DNA of 64,000 bases. It comes from Actinomadura sp. HBU206391. GTDB taxonomy: Bacteria; Actinomycetota; Actinomycetes; Streptosporangiales; Streptosporangiaceae. The stretch spans positions 1 through 64,000 of the forward strand of contig NZ_JABVEB010000002.1 in assembly GCF_014323665.1 (NCBI RefSeq), given 5' to 3'. Position numbers and translations under genes: made by a program. This document shows positions 7,350 to 15,128 of this stretch, piece by piece. The notes beneath the pieces were generated by a model. It had not been told where the DNA came from and did not search any database. It saw only the letters and a list, made by a program, of their open reading frames with translations. Each line of letters starts with the position of its first letter. The first letter of the stretch is position 1.

Positions 7350-8843
7350 GTGCGTGGTGGGCGGTGGGACCGGGGCGAGGGGACTGTCAATTACGTCACG
7401 GTGGTCCTGCTGGTGGCGGTGGTCGCGGCGGCCGCCGTGGTGGGGGGAGTACCGGGGAAGGTCACCAGTGGGATCTCGGCCGCGGTGTGCCGGGTCGGTG
7501 ACGAGGGTTGTGACTCTGGTGGCCCGGATGGGGGTCCTTCGCCGACACCGGGTGGCGGTTCGCCCGGTGTGCCGGTTTCTTCGCCGGATGTGGCCGGTTC
7601 TCCACCGGGTGCAGGTGCCGGTGGTGGTGACACGGACGATCCGACGCTGCTCGAGTATCAGAACGCTTTGCGTGAGTCGAATGAGGCGAAACAGGAGGCT
7701 TCGGCCGCCGAGGGCGAGTTCGGGACGCTGGATGAGGAGCTCCAGAGTTTTCTGATCGATCTGATCGGTCTGACGGATGCGAAGAACTGCCTGGGCAAGG
7801 GTGATATCGGGGCGTGTTTGTCGGCTGCCGCGCAGGTGGCGCCGTGGGGTAAGGCCTTCAAGATTTTGAAGTCGCTGCCCAAGGCCTACAAGTTGTGGAA
7901 GAAGTTCAAGAGTCTGTGGGATCGGGTCAACGCGGCCCGTAAGCGTCGTCAGGCGGCCGAGTCCCGGCTGGAGAAGGCGCTTCAGGCGTGCAAGACCCGT
8001 CCGAAGAACAGCTTCGTGCCGGGCACGCCGGTGTTGCTGGCCGACGGTTCGCGAAGACCGATCGAGGATGTGCGGGTCGGTGACCGGGTGTGGGCGTCCG
8101 ATCCCGTCACCGGCGTCAGCGGCTCCCGCCCGGTCACCGCTCTGATCACCGGATCGGGGCGCAAGGACCTGGTCGATGTCACCGTCGCCCCTGACGGCCT
8201 TCCGGGCGGATCGCGGGTGGTCGTGACCGCGACCGACGGGCACCCGTTCTGGGTGGCCAACGCCGCGGCGTGGATCGACGCCGAGAACCTGGTCTACGGC
8301 GACACCCTCATCGCTCCGGGCGGGCGTTCGGCCTCGGTGGTGGGCATCCGTGAACGCACCCGGGTGCAACGGGTGTACAACCTCACCGTCGCCGGCCTGC
8401 ACACCTACCATGTGACCGCCGGCGGTACCGACGTTCTCGTCCACAACCAGGGACCAGAGGACGAATGCGGCCCTGGCGATCCGACCGTCAAGAGACCCGA
8501 CGACTTCCCCGTCGATCCTCCGAGCGGGCCGATCACCGGCGGGGTCCCCGCCAAGTTCAGGGATCACTTCCAGCGGCACAAGGCACTGCTGGAAGCGATC
8601 ACCGGAAAGAAATACAAGAAGTTCAAGGAGGACGGGCCGACCTTCCTCAAGGACCTCGACGACATGATCAAGAACGGGACGCTGAAGTACGAGGGACCCG
8701 GGAGCATGAAGAAGGGCACCGAGTGGGGGTACGTGTTCCGCAATGACCAGGTGACGCTGGTGCTGAACAAGGATGGCTCGTTCCGTACGCTCCTGGAGCG
8801 CGGGAAGGGCATCGATCTGAGCATCATCATCGACAAGGCGTGA
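7350..8843 (+). CDS. Polymorphic toxin 2: prepilin-like N-terminus, HINT domain, unassigned tip
   Basis: GTG 7350 follows AAAGGAGGACC, a strong ribosome site, and gives 497 residues. The layout equals toxin 1: RGEGTVNY plus hydrophobic helix (residues 8-34), Pro/Gly linker, helical stem, and HINT domain at about 219-366. From the stem to NQGPEDECG it is nearly the same protein as toxin 1. The tip of about 130 residues is unrelated: FRDHFQRHKALLEAITGK, then YKKFKEDGPTFLKDLDDM, then a strand-rich end with VTLVLNKDGSFRTLLERG. The basic helical start followed by strands would suit a nuclease of the colicin/EndoU/RelE-like (BECR) fold. That is an inference without a diagnostic motif. Its candidate immunity gene begins 20 bp after the stop. 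Confidence 0.8.
   Translation: MRGGRWDRGEGTVNYVTVVLLVAVVAAAAVVGGVPGKVTSGISAAVCRVGDEGCDSGGPDGGPSPTPGGGSPGVPVSSPDVAGSPPGAGAGGGDTDDPTLLEYQNALRESNEAKQEASAAEGEFGTLDEELQSFLIDLIGLTDAKNCLGKGDIGACLSAAAQVAPWGKAFKILKSLPKAYKLWKKFKSLWDRVNAARKRRQAAESRLEKALQACKTRPKNSFVPGTPVLLADGSRRPIEDVRVGDRVWASDPVTGVSGSRPVTALITGSGRKDLVDVTVAPDGLPGGSRVVVTATDGHPFWVANAAAWIDAENLVYGDTLIAPGGRSASVVGIRERTRVQRVYNLTVAGLHTYHVTAGGTDVLVHNQGPEDECGPGDPTVKRPDDFPVDPPSGPITGGVPAKFRDHFQRHKALLEAITGKKYKKFKEDGPTFLKDLDDMIKNGTLKYEGPGSMKKGTEWGYVFRNDQVTLVLNKDGSFRTLLERGKGIDLSIIIDKA
7638..8470 (+). repeat. Direct repeat, copy B, shared with toxin 1
   Basis: This is the partner of 5497-6329, colinear over 833 bp without an indel. Recombination between the copies would delete cassette 1's tip and its two immunity genes and leave a hybrid toxin. 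Confidence 0.9.
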
Positions 8844-8863
8844 CGGGGGAACGGAAAGATCTC

Positions 8864-9409
8864 ATGGTCGATAACGCGCTGGATCGGCTTGTCTCGTTGC
8901 TTCGGCAGGAGGTCATAAATAACGTACTGGTCACCGGATATGTTGATCGGTCTGAGCGAATTCCCCAGTTCCGGCCGGTGCCGGACACGGTGTACCTCGA
9001 ACTCGGCCACGGCCTTCTCCGGATGGACGCGATCGGCCAGTACGACCAGTTGAAGCTCTCTCACGTGGCCGAGATCGCGCTGGAGGACATCGTCGTCGAC
9101 GAGGACGATGAACCGGCGGTCGGTTCATACGAACGGACGTTCCTGACCTTCGGATCGACGGAGCCCCGTTGTACGGGCCTGCGTTACTGGACCGATGAGA
9201 GGTCCGACCCCGGCGCGGGGGTCGTCAAGTGTCTCGGGATCGAGATCGACGACGTGGATACGATTTTCGCCGACCCCACCTGGCACTTCGGTATCCACCT
9301 CGGCACCGCCGAGCATCTCCAGAGGTGGCGACGCGATCATTTCGACCCGGCACGCGGGATGCGTGAGGTCTCCTGGTCTCGTTCGCACGACGCCAAGGAC
9401 GTGAGTTGA
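8864..9409 (+). CDS. Candidate immunity protein for toxin 2
   Basis: ATG 8864 (MVDNALDRLVSLLRQEV) is preferred; a GTG at 8840 overlaps the toxin stop and would add eight residues. The 181-residue acidic protein has a helical start and mixed strands, with VYLELGHGLLRMDAIGQYDQL and the acidic stretch IVVDEDDEPAV. I do not recognise the family. It is much larger than the immunity candidates of cassettes 1 and 3. Position directly behind the toxin is the evidence for its role. Confidence 0.65.
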   Translation: MVDNALDRLVSLLRQEVINNVLVTGYVDRSERIPQFRPVPDTVYLELGHGLLRMDAIGQYDQLKLSHVAEIALEDIVVDEDDEPAVGSYERTFLTFGSTEPRCTGLRYWTDERSDPGAGVVKCLGIEIDDVDTIFADPTWHFGIHLGTAEHLQRWRRDHFDPARGMREVSWSRSHDAKDVS

Positions 9410-9539
9410 CGGCCCACCGGCTTCTCGGCGTTGCCCACTCGCATATTTCTGAACAGTCCTTGTCGTTGTCAAGGGTGGGACTCAACGGATCTCGTGTAGT
9501 GCGATTGGGCCTTTAGGCTCTTTCTTCCCATCCGGGCCC

Positions 9540-9553
9540 TTGATTGGGTGGAG
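9540..9553 (+). promoter_or_regulatory. Conserved 14-bp element upstream of toxin 3
   Basis: TTGATTGGGTGGAG lies 25 bp upstream of GTG 9578 and matches the elements before toxins 1 and 2 at 12-13 of 14 positions. GGGCCTTT stands upstream of it. Toxin 3 itself is clearly diverged from the other two, so keeping this element suggests selection. Confidence 0.5.
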
Positions 9554-9577
9554 GATCGTCGACGGCAGGGGGCCTCG

Positions 9578-11074
9578 GTGCGTGTGCGGTTGGATCGGGG
9601 CGAGGGCGCGGTCAATTACCTCGCGGTGATCCTGCTGGTCGCCGCTGTGGCGGCGTCGCTGGTGGCGGGGGGCGTGCCGCAGAAGGTCACGGGCGGGATC
9701 TCCGGCGCGGTGTGCCGGGTGGGCGGTGACAGGGACTGCGACCAGGGCGGTGGGACCGATTCCGCGGTCAGTCCTCCGGCGACTCCGAGCGGTGGTGGGT
9801 CGACCGGGCCGGCGGTGCCGGCGCCCGGTTCCTCGGCACCCGCCGTCCCGCCCACCGCGCCGGGGGATACCGGGGGCGGTCCCGGTGGAACCGATCCGAA
9901 TGATCCCGCGGAGCTGGAGTTCCAGAACGCCATCGACGAGTCGGGGGCGGCGCAGCTGGAGATGGGCGCCGCCGACGGAGAGTTCGGCCGGTTCGACGAG
10001 GAGATCAAGGCTTTCCTGGCGGACCTGATCGGTATCACCGATGCCCAGAATTGTCTCACCAAGGGTGACATCGGGGCCTGCCTGACGGCCGCCGCCGGGG
10101 TGGTGCCGTGGGGCAAGGCGTTCAAGATCCTTAAATCGATTCCCAAGGCGTACAAACTGTGGAAGAGGTTCAAGAGCCTCTGGGACCGGGTCAGCGCCGC
10201 CCGCCGGCGTAACCAGGCCGCCACGACGCGGCTGGAAAAAGCAGCACGAGTCTGTACGGCGGGCACCGGCAACAGCTTCGTGCCAGGCACGTCGGTGTTG
10301 CTGGCCGATGGTTCGCGAAGACCGATCGAGGACGTCGCCGTCGGCGATCGCGTATGGGCGACCGATCCAGTGCTCGGGCGGAGCGGGCCCCGGGCGGTGA
10401 CCGCGCTGATCACCGGGGCGGGCCGCAAGAATCTGGTCGACATCACCGTCGATCCCGACGGGCTTCCCGGCGGGCCCCGCGTCACGCTCACCGCGACGGA
10501 CCGGCATCCCTTCTGGGTCGCCAACGCGGCCGCATGGGTCGACGCGCGTGATCTGTCCTACGGCGACGCCCTGGTCACTTCGGACGGCGGACCGGCGTCG
10601 GTGCTGGTCACCCGCGAACGCTCCCGGGTCCTGCGGGTGTACAACCTGACCGTCGGCGACCTCCACACGTACTATGTGGAAGCCGGGACCACACCGGTCC
10701 TGGTGCACAACGCCGCTTGTTTCAACATGATCCCCCTCGGTGGGGGGTCGATGCAGTCCCCCGCCGGCCTGGTGTACAACCCCGGGTCCGTCCACGGTCA
10801 TCGGTTGCGGCACCTGCTGGCCCATGGCTCACGTTCGCAGCCGGATCCCGGCAAACTGATCAACACTCAGTTCAAGACGTATGGCAGAGATCTGCTGCAA
10901 ACCGTTGACAAGGCATGGGCGAAGAGGGGAAAGCCGACCCACAGCACTGATCGCACCGACGAGTATGTGATCGACATGGGTGAGGACGTCGGTACGCGCG
11001 GAGAGAGGTTCATCAAGATCATCGTAGAGAAGGACTCGAATAGAATCTTGACGGCGCATCCCACGCCGATCTGA
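9578..11074 (+). CDS. Polymorphic toxin 3: prepilin-like N-terminus, HINT domain, HxxxH-type tip
   Basis: GTG 9578 follows a GGGGG ribosome site and gives 498 residues. The parts are as in toxins 1 and 2: RGEGAVNYLAVILLVAAV at residues 7-24, linker, stem with LIGITDAQNCL and FKILKSIPKAYKLWKRF, and HINT at about 231-378 (NSFVPGTSVLLADGS, TATDRHPFWV, VLVHN). It is diverged from them throughout, so this copy is older. The tip of about 120 residues has GSVHGHRLRHLLAHG, then LLQTVDKAWAKRG, then EYVIDMGEDVGTRGE and a final strand ending ILTAHPTPI. Paired histidines at the tip start and this end are seen in EndoU-like and other BECR RNase toxins. I infer an RNase but cannot name the family. A zinc-ribbon immunity candidate follows. 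Confidence 0.8.
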   Translation: MRVRLDRGEGAVNYLAVILLVAAVAASLVAGGVPQKVTGGISGAVCRVGGDRDCDQGGGTDSAVSPPATPSGGGSTGPAVPAPGSSAPAVPPTAPGDTGGGPGGTDPNDPAELEFQNAIDESGAAQLEMGAADGEFGRFDEEIKAFLADLIGITDAQNCLTKGDIGACLTAAAGVVPWGKAFKILKSIPKAYKLWKRFKSLWDRVSAARRRNQAATTRLEKAARVCTAGTGNSFVPGTSVLLADGSRRPIEDVAVGDRVWATDPVLGRSGPRAVTALITGAGRKNLVDITVDPDGLPGGPRVTLTATDRHPFWVANAAAWVDARDLSYGDALVTSDGGPASVLVTRERSRVLRVYNLTVGDLHTYYVEAGTTPVLVHNAACFNMIPLGGGSMQSPAGLVYNPGSVHGHRLRHLLAHGSRSQPDPGKLINTQFKTYGRDLLQTVDKAWAKRGKPTHSTDRTDEYVIDMGEDVGTRGERFIKIIVEKDSNRILTAHPTPI

Positions 11075-11150
11075 TCTCCTAAGTGCGGTGCATGATGTGT
11101 TGCGAACCCTTTAAACCGTCCGAGCCCTTCGAACGTTCGACGAGCCGGCC

Positions 11151-11429
11151 ATGAAGAAGTACTTGTGCGGGCAATGCCGAGCCGGTTGGGCCGGCCGGTA
11201 TCGAATCATCCGGACAGGCCTCATGGTGTGGGTCTGCGAGGAGTGCGATTCGCTCTGGCTGGACGACCGGAGAACGGGAAAAGGGGTGAGCCTGGGGGCT
11301 CCAGACCTCGAGCTCGACCAGATACTGGCTCCACCCGACAGTAACCTCTACATGTACGTAGAGCGATATGCCGGCCCGGGGACACCGACGGATTGGCAGC
11401 AGATCGAGCCTGTCGACGATGAGTCGTAA
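11151..11429 (+). CDS. Candidate immunity protein for toxin 3 (zinc-ribbon-like)
   Basis: The 92-residue protein begins MKKYLCGQCRAGWAG and continues MVWVCEECDSLWLDD, giving two CxxC knuckles 26 residues apart, a likely zinc ribbon. An acidic C-terminal half ends DWQQIEPVDDES. It starts 76 bp after toxin 3 on the same strand. Small Cys-rich proteins in this position are typical immunity genes, but the assignment rests on context. It converges with the LCP gene, whose stop lies 20 bp downstream. Confidence 0.6.
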   Translation: MKKYLCGQCRAGWAGRYRIIRTGLMVWVCEECDSLWLDDRRTGKGVSLGAPDLELDQILAPPDSNLYMYVERYAGPGTPTDWQQIEPVDDES

Positions 11430-11449
11430 GTCCGCCGCAGAGCAGGGGG

Positions 11450-12967
11450 TCAGGCGCCCTTGCAGATGTTCTGGTCGGCGCGGACCTCGCGGGCGCCGGT
11501 GGGGCCCTGGCCCTTCAGTCCCTTCCAGTCCTTGCCGAGGATCAGGTAGACGACCCCCGCTGACACCGACTTGCTCGCCTGGGGCTTCACGCCCGGCACC
11601 AGTTCGGCGAGCGTGGCGGCGTTCCGCGCGGCGCCGGCGCCGTACAGGATCCGGGTCTTGGCCGCGGTGCCGCTCCGCAGCGCGCCCGGTGTGCCGACGA
11701 TCCTGTACCGCTTCGCCTTGAGCCGGTCCGCGACCTCCGCGGCCTGGGCGGCGGGGCCGGCGCCGTTGTCGACGCGCACCCTCAGGACGCTGCGGTTCAC
11801 CGACTTCTCGGCGGCGGACTTTCCGGTGGTGGGCGTCGGCACCGGATCGGGCACCTTGGTGTCCTTGCGGATGGCCTCGAAGAGCGGCTCGGCCTGCGCG
11901 CGGTCCAGTGCGACCCGGTTCGGATCCGGTGCGTAGGCGCCGAAGGGCACCGTCACGAAGCGCACTCCGCCGGCGTCCATGCCCTTGATGCTGCCCGCCA
12001 GCTTGCGCATGTCACCGACGCTGAAGTCCTTGTCGGTGCTGATCGACTTGGTGGCCGCGTTGAGGAAGCGGACGAACTTGCCGGGATCGGTCAGCATGTC
12101 CGAGCTGCCGGCCTTCTGCACCACCGCGGACATGAACTTCTTCTGCCGGTCGATGCGGTCGAGGTCCGAGCCGTTGCCCAGCCCGCCGGTACGGGTGCGC
12201 ACGTAGCCGAGGGCCGCGTCGCCCTTGACGGTCTGGCGGCCCGCGGGGAGGTTCAGCCTGGCCTTACGGTCGTTGATGGCGCGCGGAAGGCAGATCTCGA
12301 CCCCGCCGAGCGCGTCCACCACCTGCTTGAAGCCCACGAAGTCGATCACGACGAAGTGATCGATGTGGATTTGCGTGAGCTCCTCGATCGTCTGCCAGGT
12401 GCACGAGGGGCCGGCGAAGGCGAACGCGGAGTTGATCATGCCGAACTGGGCGGGGGTGGCCGAGCTGTTCTTCCTCTTGCACGAGGGGATGTTCACCATC
12501 AGGTCGCGCGGGAAGCTGATCCCGATCGCCTCGTCACCCCCCGGCGACAGATGCAGGAGCATCGTGGTGTCGGCGCGCGCCCCGTCCAGCGTGCCGTAGG
12601 CGGCGTTCTCGCCGGCCCGGCTGTCGGAGCCGATGAGCAGGATGTTGACGGCCTTGCTCTGCTTTTTCGGCCGGTTCTGGCCGAGCAGGCCGTTGATGTC
12701 CTGCTTGTCGATGTTCCCCTGGAGCTGCCGGTAATAGGCATAGCCGGCACCGGCTCCGGCGATCAGGATCGCCACCATCGAGAACGCGGTCCACTTGAGG
12801 ACGCGCCTTCGCCCGCTGCGCTTCTTCGGCGGGGCCTCGCCGTCTCCGGGCGGCGTCGACTCGGCGGCGGCCTGGTCGGCCGGGCCCGAACCGGTCTCGG
12901 CGGCCGTGCCACCGTTCGGCTCGCCGCCCTCGGGTCCGCCGCCCCCGTGCTTCGATGATTCAGACAT
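11450..12967 (-). CDS. LytR-CpsA-Psr (LCP) family phosphotransferase with LytR C-terminal domain
   Basis: LCP enzymes move undecaprenyl- or decaprenyl-linked glycans onto peptidoglycan outside the membrane. The 505-residue protein has a Gly/Glu/Pro-rich cytoplasmic start, the basic stretch KKRSGRRRVLKW and one membrane helix at about 59-78. The LCP domain (about 105-290) shows LIGSDSRAG, ARADTTMLLHLSP, GISFPRDLMVNIP and YVRTRTGGLGNGSDLDRIDR, with the expected Arg and Asp residues. The end (about 390-490) is a LytR_C domain (VRVDNGAG, AEVADRLKAKRYRIV). It stands beside a glycan-building cluster and is divergent from it. This matches the cell-wall ligation step, as for mycobacterial Lcp1/CpsA. 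Confidence 0.9.
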   Translation of the reverse strand: MSESSKHGGGGPEGGEPNGGTAAETGSGPADQAAAESTPPGDGEAPPKKRSGRRRVLKWTAFSMVAILIAGAGAGYAYYRQLQGNIDKQDINGLLGQNRPKKQSKAVNILLIGSDSRAGENAAYGTLDGARADTTMLLHLSPGGDEAIGISFPRDLMVNIPSCKRKNSSATPAQFGMINSAFAFAGPSCTWQTIEELTQIHIDHFVVIDFVGFKQVVDALGGVEICLPRAINDRKARLNLPAGRQTVKGDAALGYVRTRTGGLGNGSDLDRIDRQKKFMSAVVQKAGSSDMLTDPGKFVRFLNAATKSISTDKDFSVGDMRKLAGSIKGMDAGGVRFVTVPFGAYAPDPNRVALDRAQAEPLFEAIRKDTKVPDPVPTPTTGKSAAEKSVNRSVLRVRVDNGAGPAAQAAEVADRLKAKRYRIVGTPGALRSGTAAKTRILYGAGAARNAATLAELVPGVKPQASKSVSAGVVYLILGKDWKGLKGQGPTGAREVRADQNICKGA

Positions 12968-13111
12968 GCGAGTGCCGCTCGATCGCCGCTTCCACAGTGG
13001 CTCCCCGGTGTAGAACGCTCCGCCGCATTATGCCGGAACATCCGCCCGCCCCGGACGTCGCCGGACGTGCGTCACCCGGGCGCATGCTCATGGCGAGTAT
13101 CCTGCCCCACC

Positions 13112-14008
13112 GTGAGTACCGACGCCGTGCACGTGACGATCATCCTGCCCTGTTACAACGAGCAAGATCATGTCATCGACGAGGTCGAGCGTATCTGCAA
13201 GGCCATGGACGCGAGCGACATGACCTATGAACTGCTCGCGGTCGACGACTGCTCGACCGACCAGACCCTGGCCAGACTGGAAGACGCGGCTCCCGGCTTC
13301 CCGAACATGCGTGTGATCCCGTTCCGGCACAACAGCGGGTCCGGCACAGTACGGCGTATCGGTTCCCAGCAGGCCCGCGGGGACATCGTCGTGTGGACGG
13401 ACGCCGACATGTCCTACCCGAACGAGCGGATCCCCGAACTGGTCGGGATGCTGGACGACGACCCGACGGTCGACCAGGTGGTCGGGGCGCGGACCTCGGA
13501 GGAAGGGTCGCACAAGGCGTTGCGCGTGCCGGCCAAGTGGTTCATCCGAAAGGTCGCCGAGCGGCTGGCCGGTTCCGAGATCCCCGACCTCAACTCCGGC
13601 CTGCGGGCGTTCCGGCGTCCGGTCGCGGAGCCCTACCTCAAGCTGCTGCCGCCCGGATTCTCCTGCGTCACGACGATCACGCTGGCCTTCCTGTCCAACC
13701 AGCACACCGTGCGCTACGTGCCGATCGACTACTTCAAGCGGGCGGGCAAGTCCAAGTTCCACTTCACCAAGGACGCCTACCGCTACATCCTGCAGGTGCT
13801 GCGGATGGTCATGTACTTCAATCCGCTCAAGGTGCTCATGCCGCCGGCGATCTGGCTGATCGTGATCGGCACGGTGAAGGGCGTCGTGGACATGTTCCGG
13901 CACCCGTTCTACTTCCCGGCCAGCACGGTCATGGTCATTCTCTCCGGGTTGATCATCGGGTCGCTCGCGCTGCTGGCGGATCTGATCGTTCGCTCCCGAG
14001 GCGCGTGA
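13112..14008 (+). CDS. Family 2 glycosyltransferase, dolichyl-phosphate-sugar synthase-like
   Basis: GTG 13112 (VSTDAVHVTIILPCYNEQ) is chosen because the conserved domain begins a few residues later. The GT-A fold is clear: ILPCYNEQ, then LLAVDDCSTD for the first Asp, then VVWTDADMSYP as the metal-binding DAD and IPDLNSGLRAFRR in the acceptor region. Two hydrophobic stretches at the C-terminus (PPAIWLIVIGTVKGVV, VMVILSGLIIGSLALLA) place it at the membrane. It would transfer a sugar from a nucleotide donor to a polyprenyl phosphate. It is the first gene of a run of five overlapping or adjoining genes. Confidence 0.85.
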   Translation: MSTDAVHVTIILPCYNEQDHVIDEVERICKAMDASDMTYELLAVDDCSTDQTLARLEDAAPGFPNMRVIPFRHNSGSGTVRRIGSQQARGDIVVWTDADMSYPNERIPELVGMLDDDPTVDQVVGARTSEEGSHKALRVPAKWFIRKVAERLAGSEIPDLNSGLRAFRRPVAEPYLKLLPPGFSCVTTITLAFLSNQHTVRYVPIDYFKRAGKSKFHFTKDAYRYILQVLRMVMYFNPLKVLMPPAIWLIVIGTVKGVVDMFRHPFYFPASTVMVILSGLIIGSLALLADLIVRSRGA

Positions 14009-14009
14009 C

Positions 14010-15128
14010 GTGCGGATCGGGATCGTCGGCCCGACCCATCCGTACAAGGGCGGCGGGGCGCAGCACACCACGGAGCTGGCCCACAGGCTGACCGCCCTGG
14101 GCCATGACGTTGTGATCGAGTCGTGGCGCGCGCAGTATCCGTCCTTCCTCTATCCCGGCCGCCAGACGATCTCGGAGCCCGAGGGCGAGCCGTTCCCGAA
14201 CGCGCGGCGCGACCTCGACTGGCGCCGCCCCGACGGCTGGGTGCGCTGCGGCCGGCGGCTGCGCGGCGCCGACCTCGTCGTGCTCGTGCTGCTCAGCCCG
14301 GTGCAGGTGCCCGCCTACCTCGGCATCCTGTACGGCCTGCGCCGGCGGACCAGAGTGGTCGCGCTCTGTCACAACGTCCTGCCGCACGAGCGCAAGCCGT
14401 ACGACCGGCCGCTGGTGAAGGCCCTGCTCCGGCGGGTCGACCAGGTGCTGGCGCACTCACAGGAACAGGCCGAGGTCGCCCGAGGGCTCGCCGCCGCGCC
14501 GGTGAACGTCGCCGCCCTGCCCCCGCACCTGCCGGCCAGGGCCATGGTCAAGTCCGCCGGAGGGGTACGGAACCGGCTGCTGTTCTTCGGCATGGTCCGC
14601 CCGTACAAGGGCCTCGACCTGCTGCTGCGCGCGCTCGCCCGGGTGCCGGGCGTGTCGCTCACGGTGGCCGGGGAGTTCTGGGGCGGCCTGGACGAGACCC
14701 GCGCACTGATCGCGGAGCTGGATCTCGGCGAGCGGGTGGAGCTGCGGCCGGCGTACGTCGCCTCCGAGGACGTGCCGGGGCTGTTCGCCGAGGCGGACGC
14801 GCTCGTGCTGCCCTACCGCTCCGCCACGGCCAGTCAGAACGCCTGGCTCGGCCACGAGCACGGCCTTCCGGTCATCGCCACCCGGGTGGGGGCCCTGGCC
14901 GACCACGTCACCGACGGTGTGGACGGGCTGCTCGTCGAGCCGGGCTCGGTCGAGGCGCTCACCGAGGCGGTCGACCGGTTCTACGCGGAGGGCGAGCCGG
15001 AACGGCTGCGTCAGGGCGTGAAGGCCGTCGACCCCGACCCCTTCTGGGCGGCGTACGCCACCGCACTACTGTCCTCCGGCGAGCCTGGTGGGCCTCAGGG
15101 GCCCAGTAGTGTTAGGCGGCGTGGGTAA
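14010..15128 (+). CDS. Family 4 glycosyltransferase (GT-B)
   Basis: GTG 14010 lies one base after the previous stop, so translation is coupled. The 372-residue protein begins RIGIVGPTHPYKGGGAQHT, the donor-independent N-terminal Rossmann domain. The region VVALCHNVLPHERKPYDRPL is typical of GT4 enzymes. The C-terminal donor domain has LLFFGMVRPYKGLDLLLRAL and ADALVLPYRSATASQNA, where the usual EGFG/E-x7-E motif is replaced by a form seen in some GT4 relatives. It probably adds a sugar to a lipid-linked intermediate made by the preceding GT2. Confidence 0.8.
   Translation: MRIGIVGPTHPYKGGGAQHTTELAHRLTALGHDVVIESWRAQYPSFLYPGRQTISEPEGEPFPNARRDLDWRRPDGWVRCGRRLRGADLVVLVLLSPVQVPAYLGILYGLRRRTRVVALCHNVLPHERKPYDRPLVKALLRRVDQVLAHSQEQAEVARGLAAAPVNVAALPPHLPARAMVKSAGGVRNRLLFFGMVRPYKGLDLLLRALARVPGVSLTVAGEFWGGLDETRALIAELDLGERVELRPAYVASEDVPGLFAEADALVLPYRSATASQNAWLGHEHGLPVIATRVGALADHVTDGVDGLLVEPGSVEALTEAVDRFYAEGEPERLRQGVKAVDPDPFWAAYATALLSSGEPGGPQGPSSVRRRG

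Noticed and set aside
5497-8470. The toxin direct repeat as a transposon
   Set aside because: No transposase, terminal inverted repeats or target duplications are seen. The repeat edges coincide with protein-domain edges, which fits gene duplication or conversion.
5017-10825. Three similar long minus-strand frames opposite the toxin genes
   Set aside because: They resemble one another only because the toxin genes are repeated. They have no ribosome sites or domain features, and the plus-strand HINT motifs are unambiguous.
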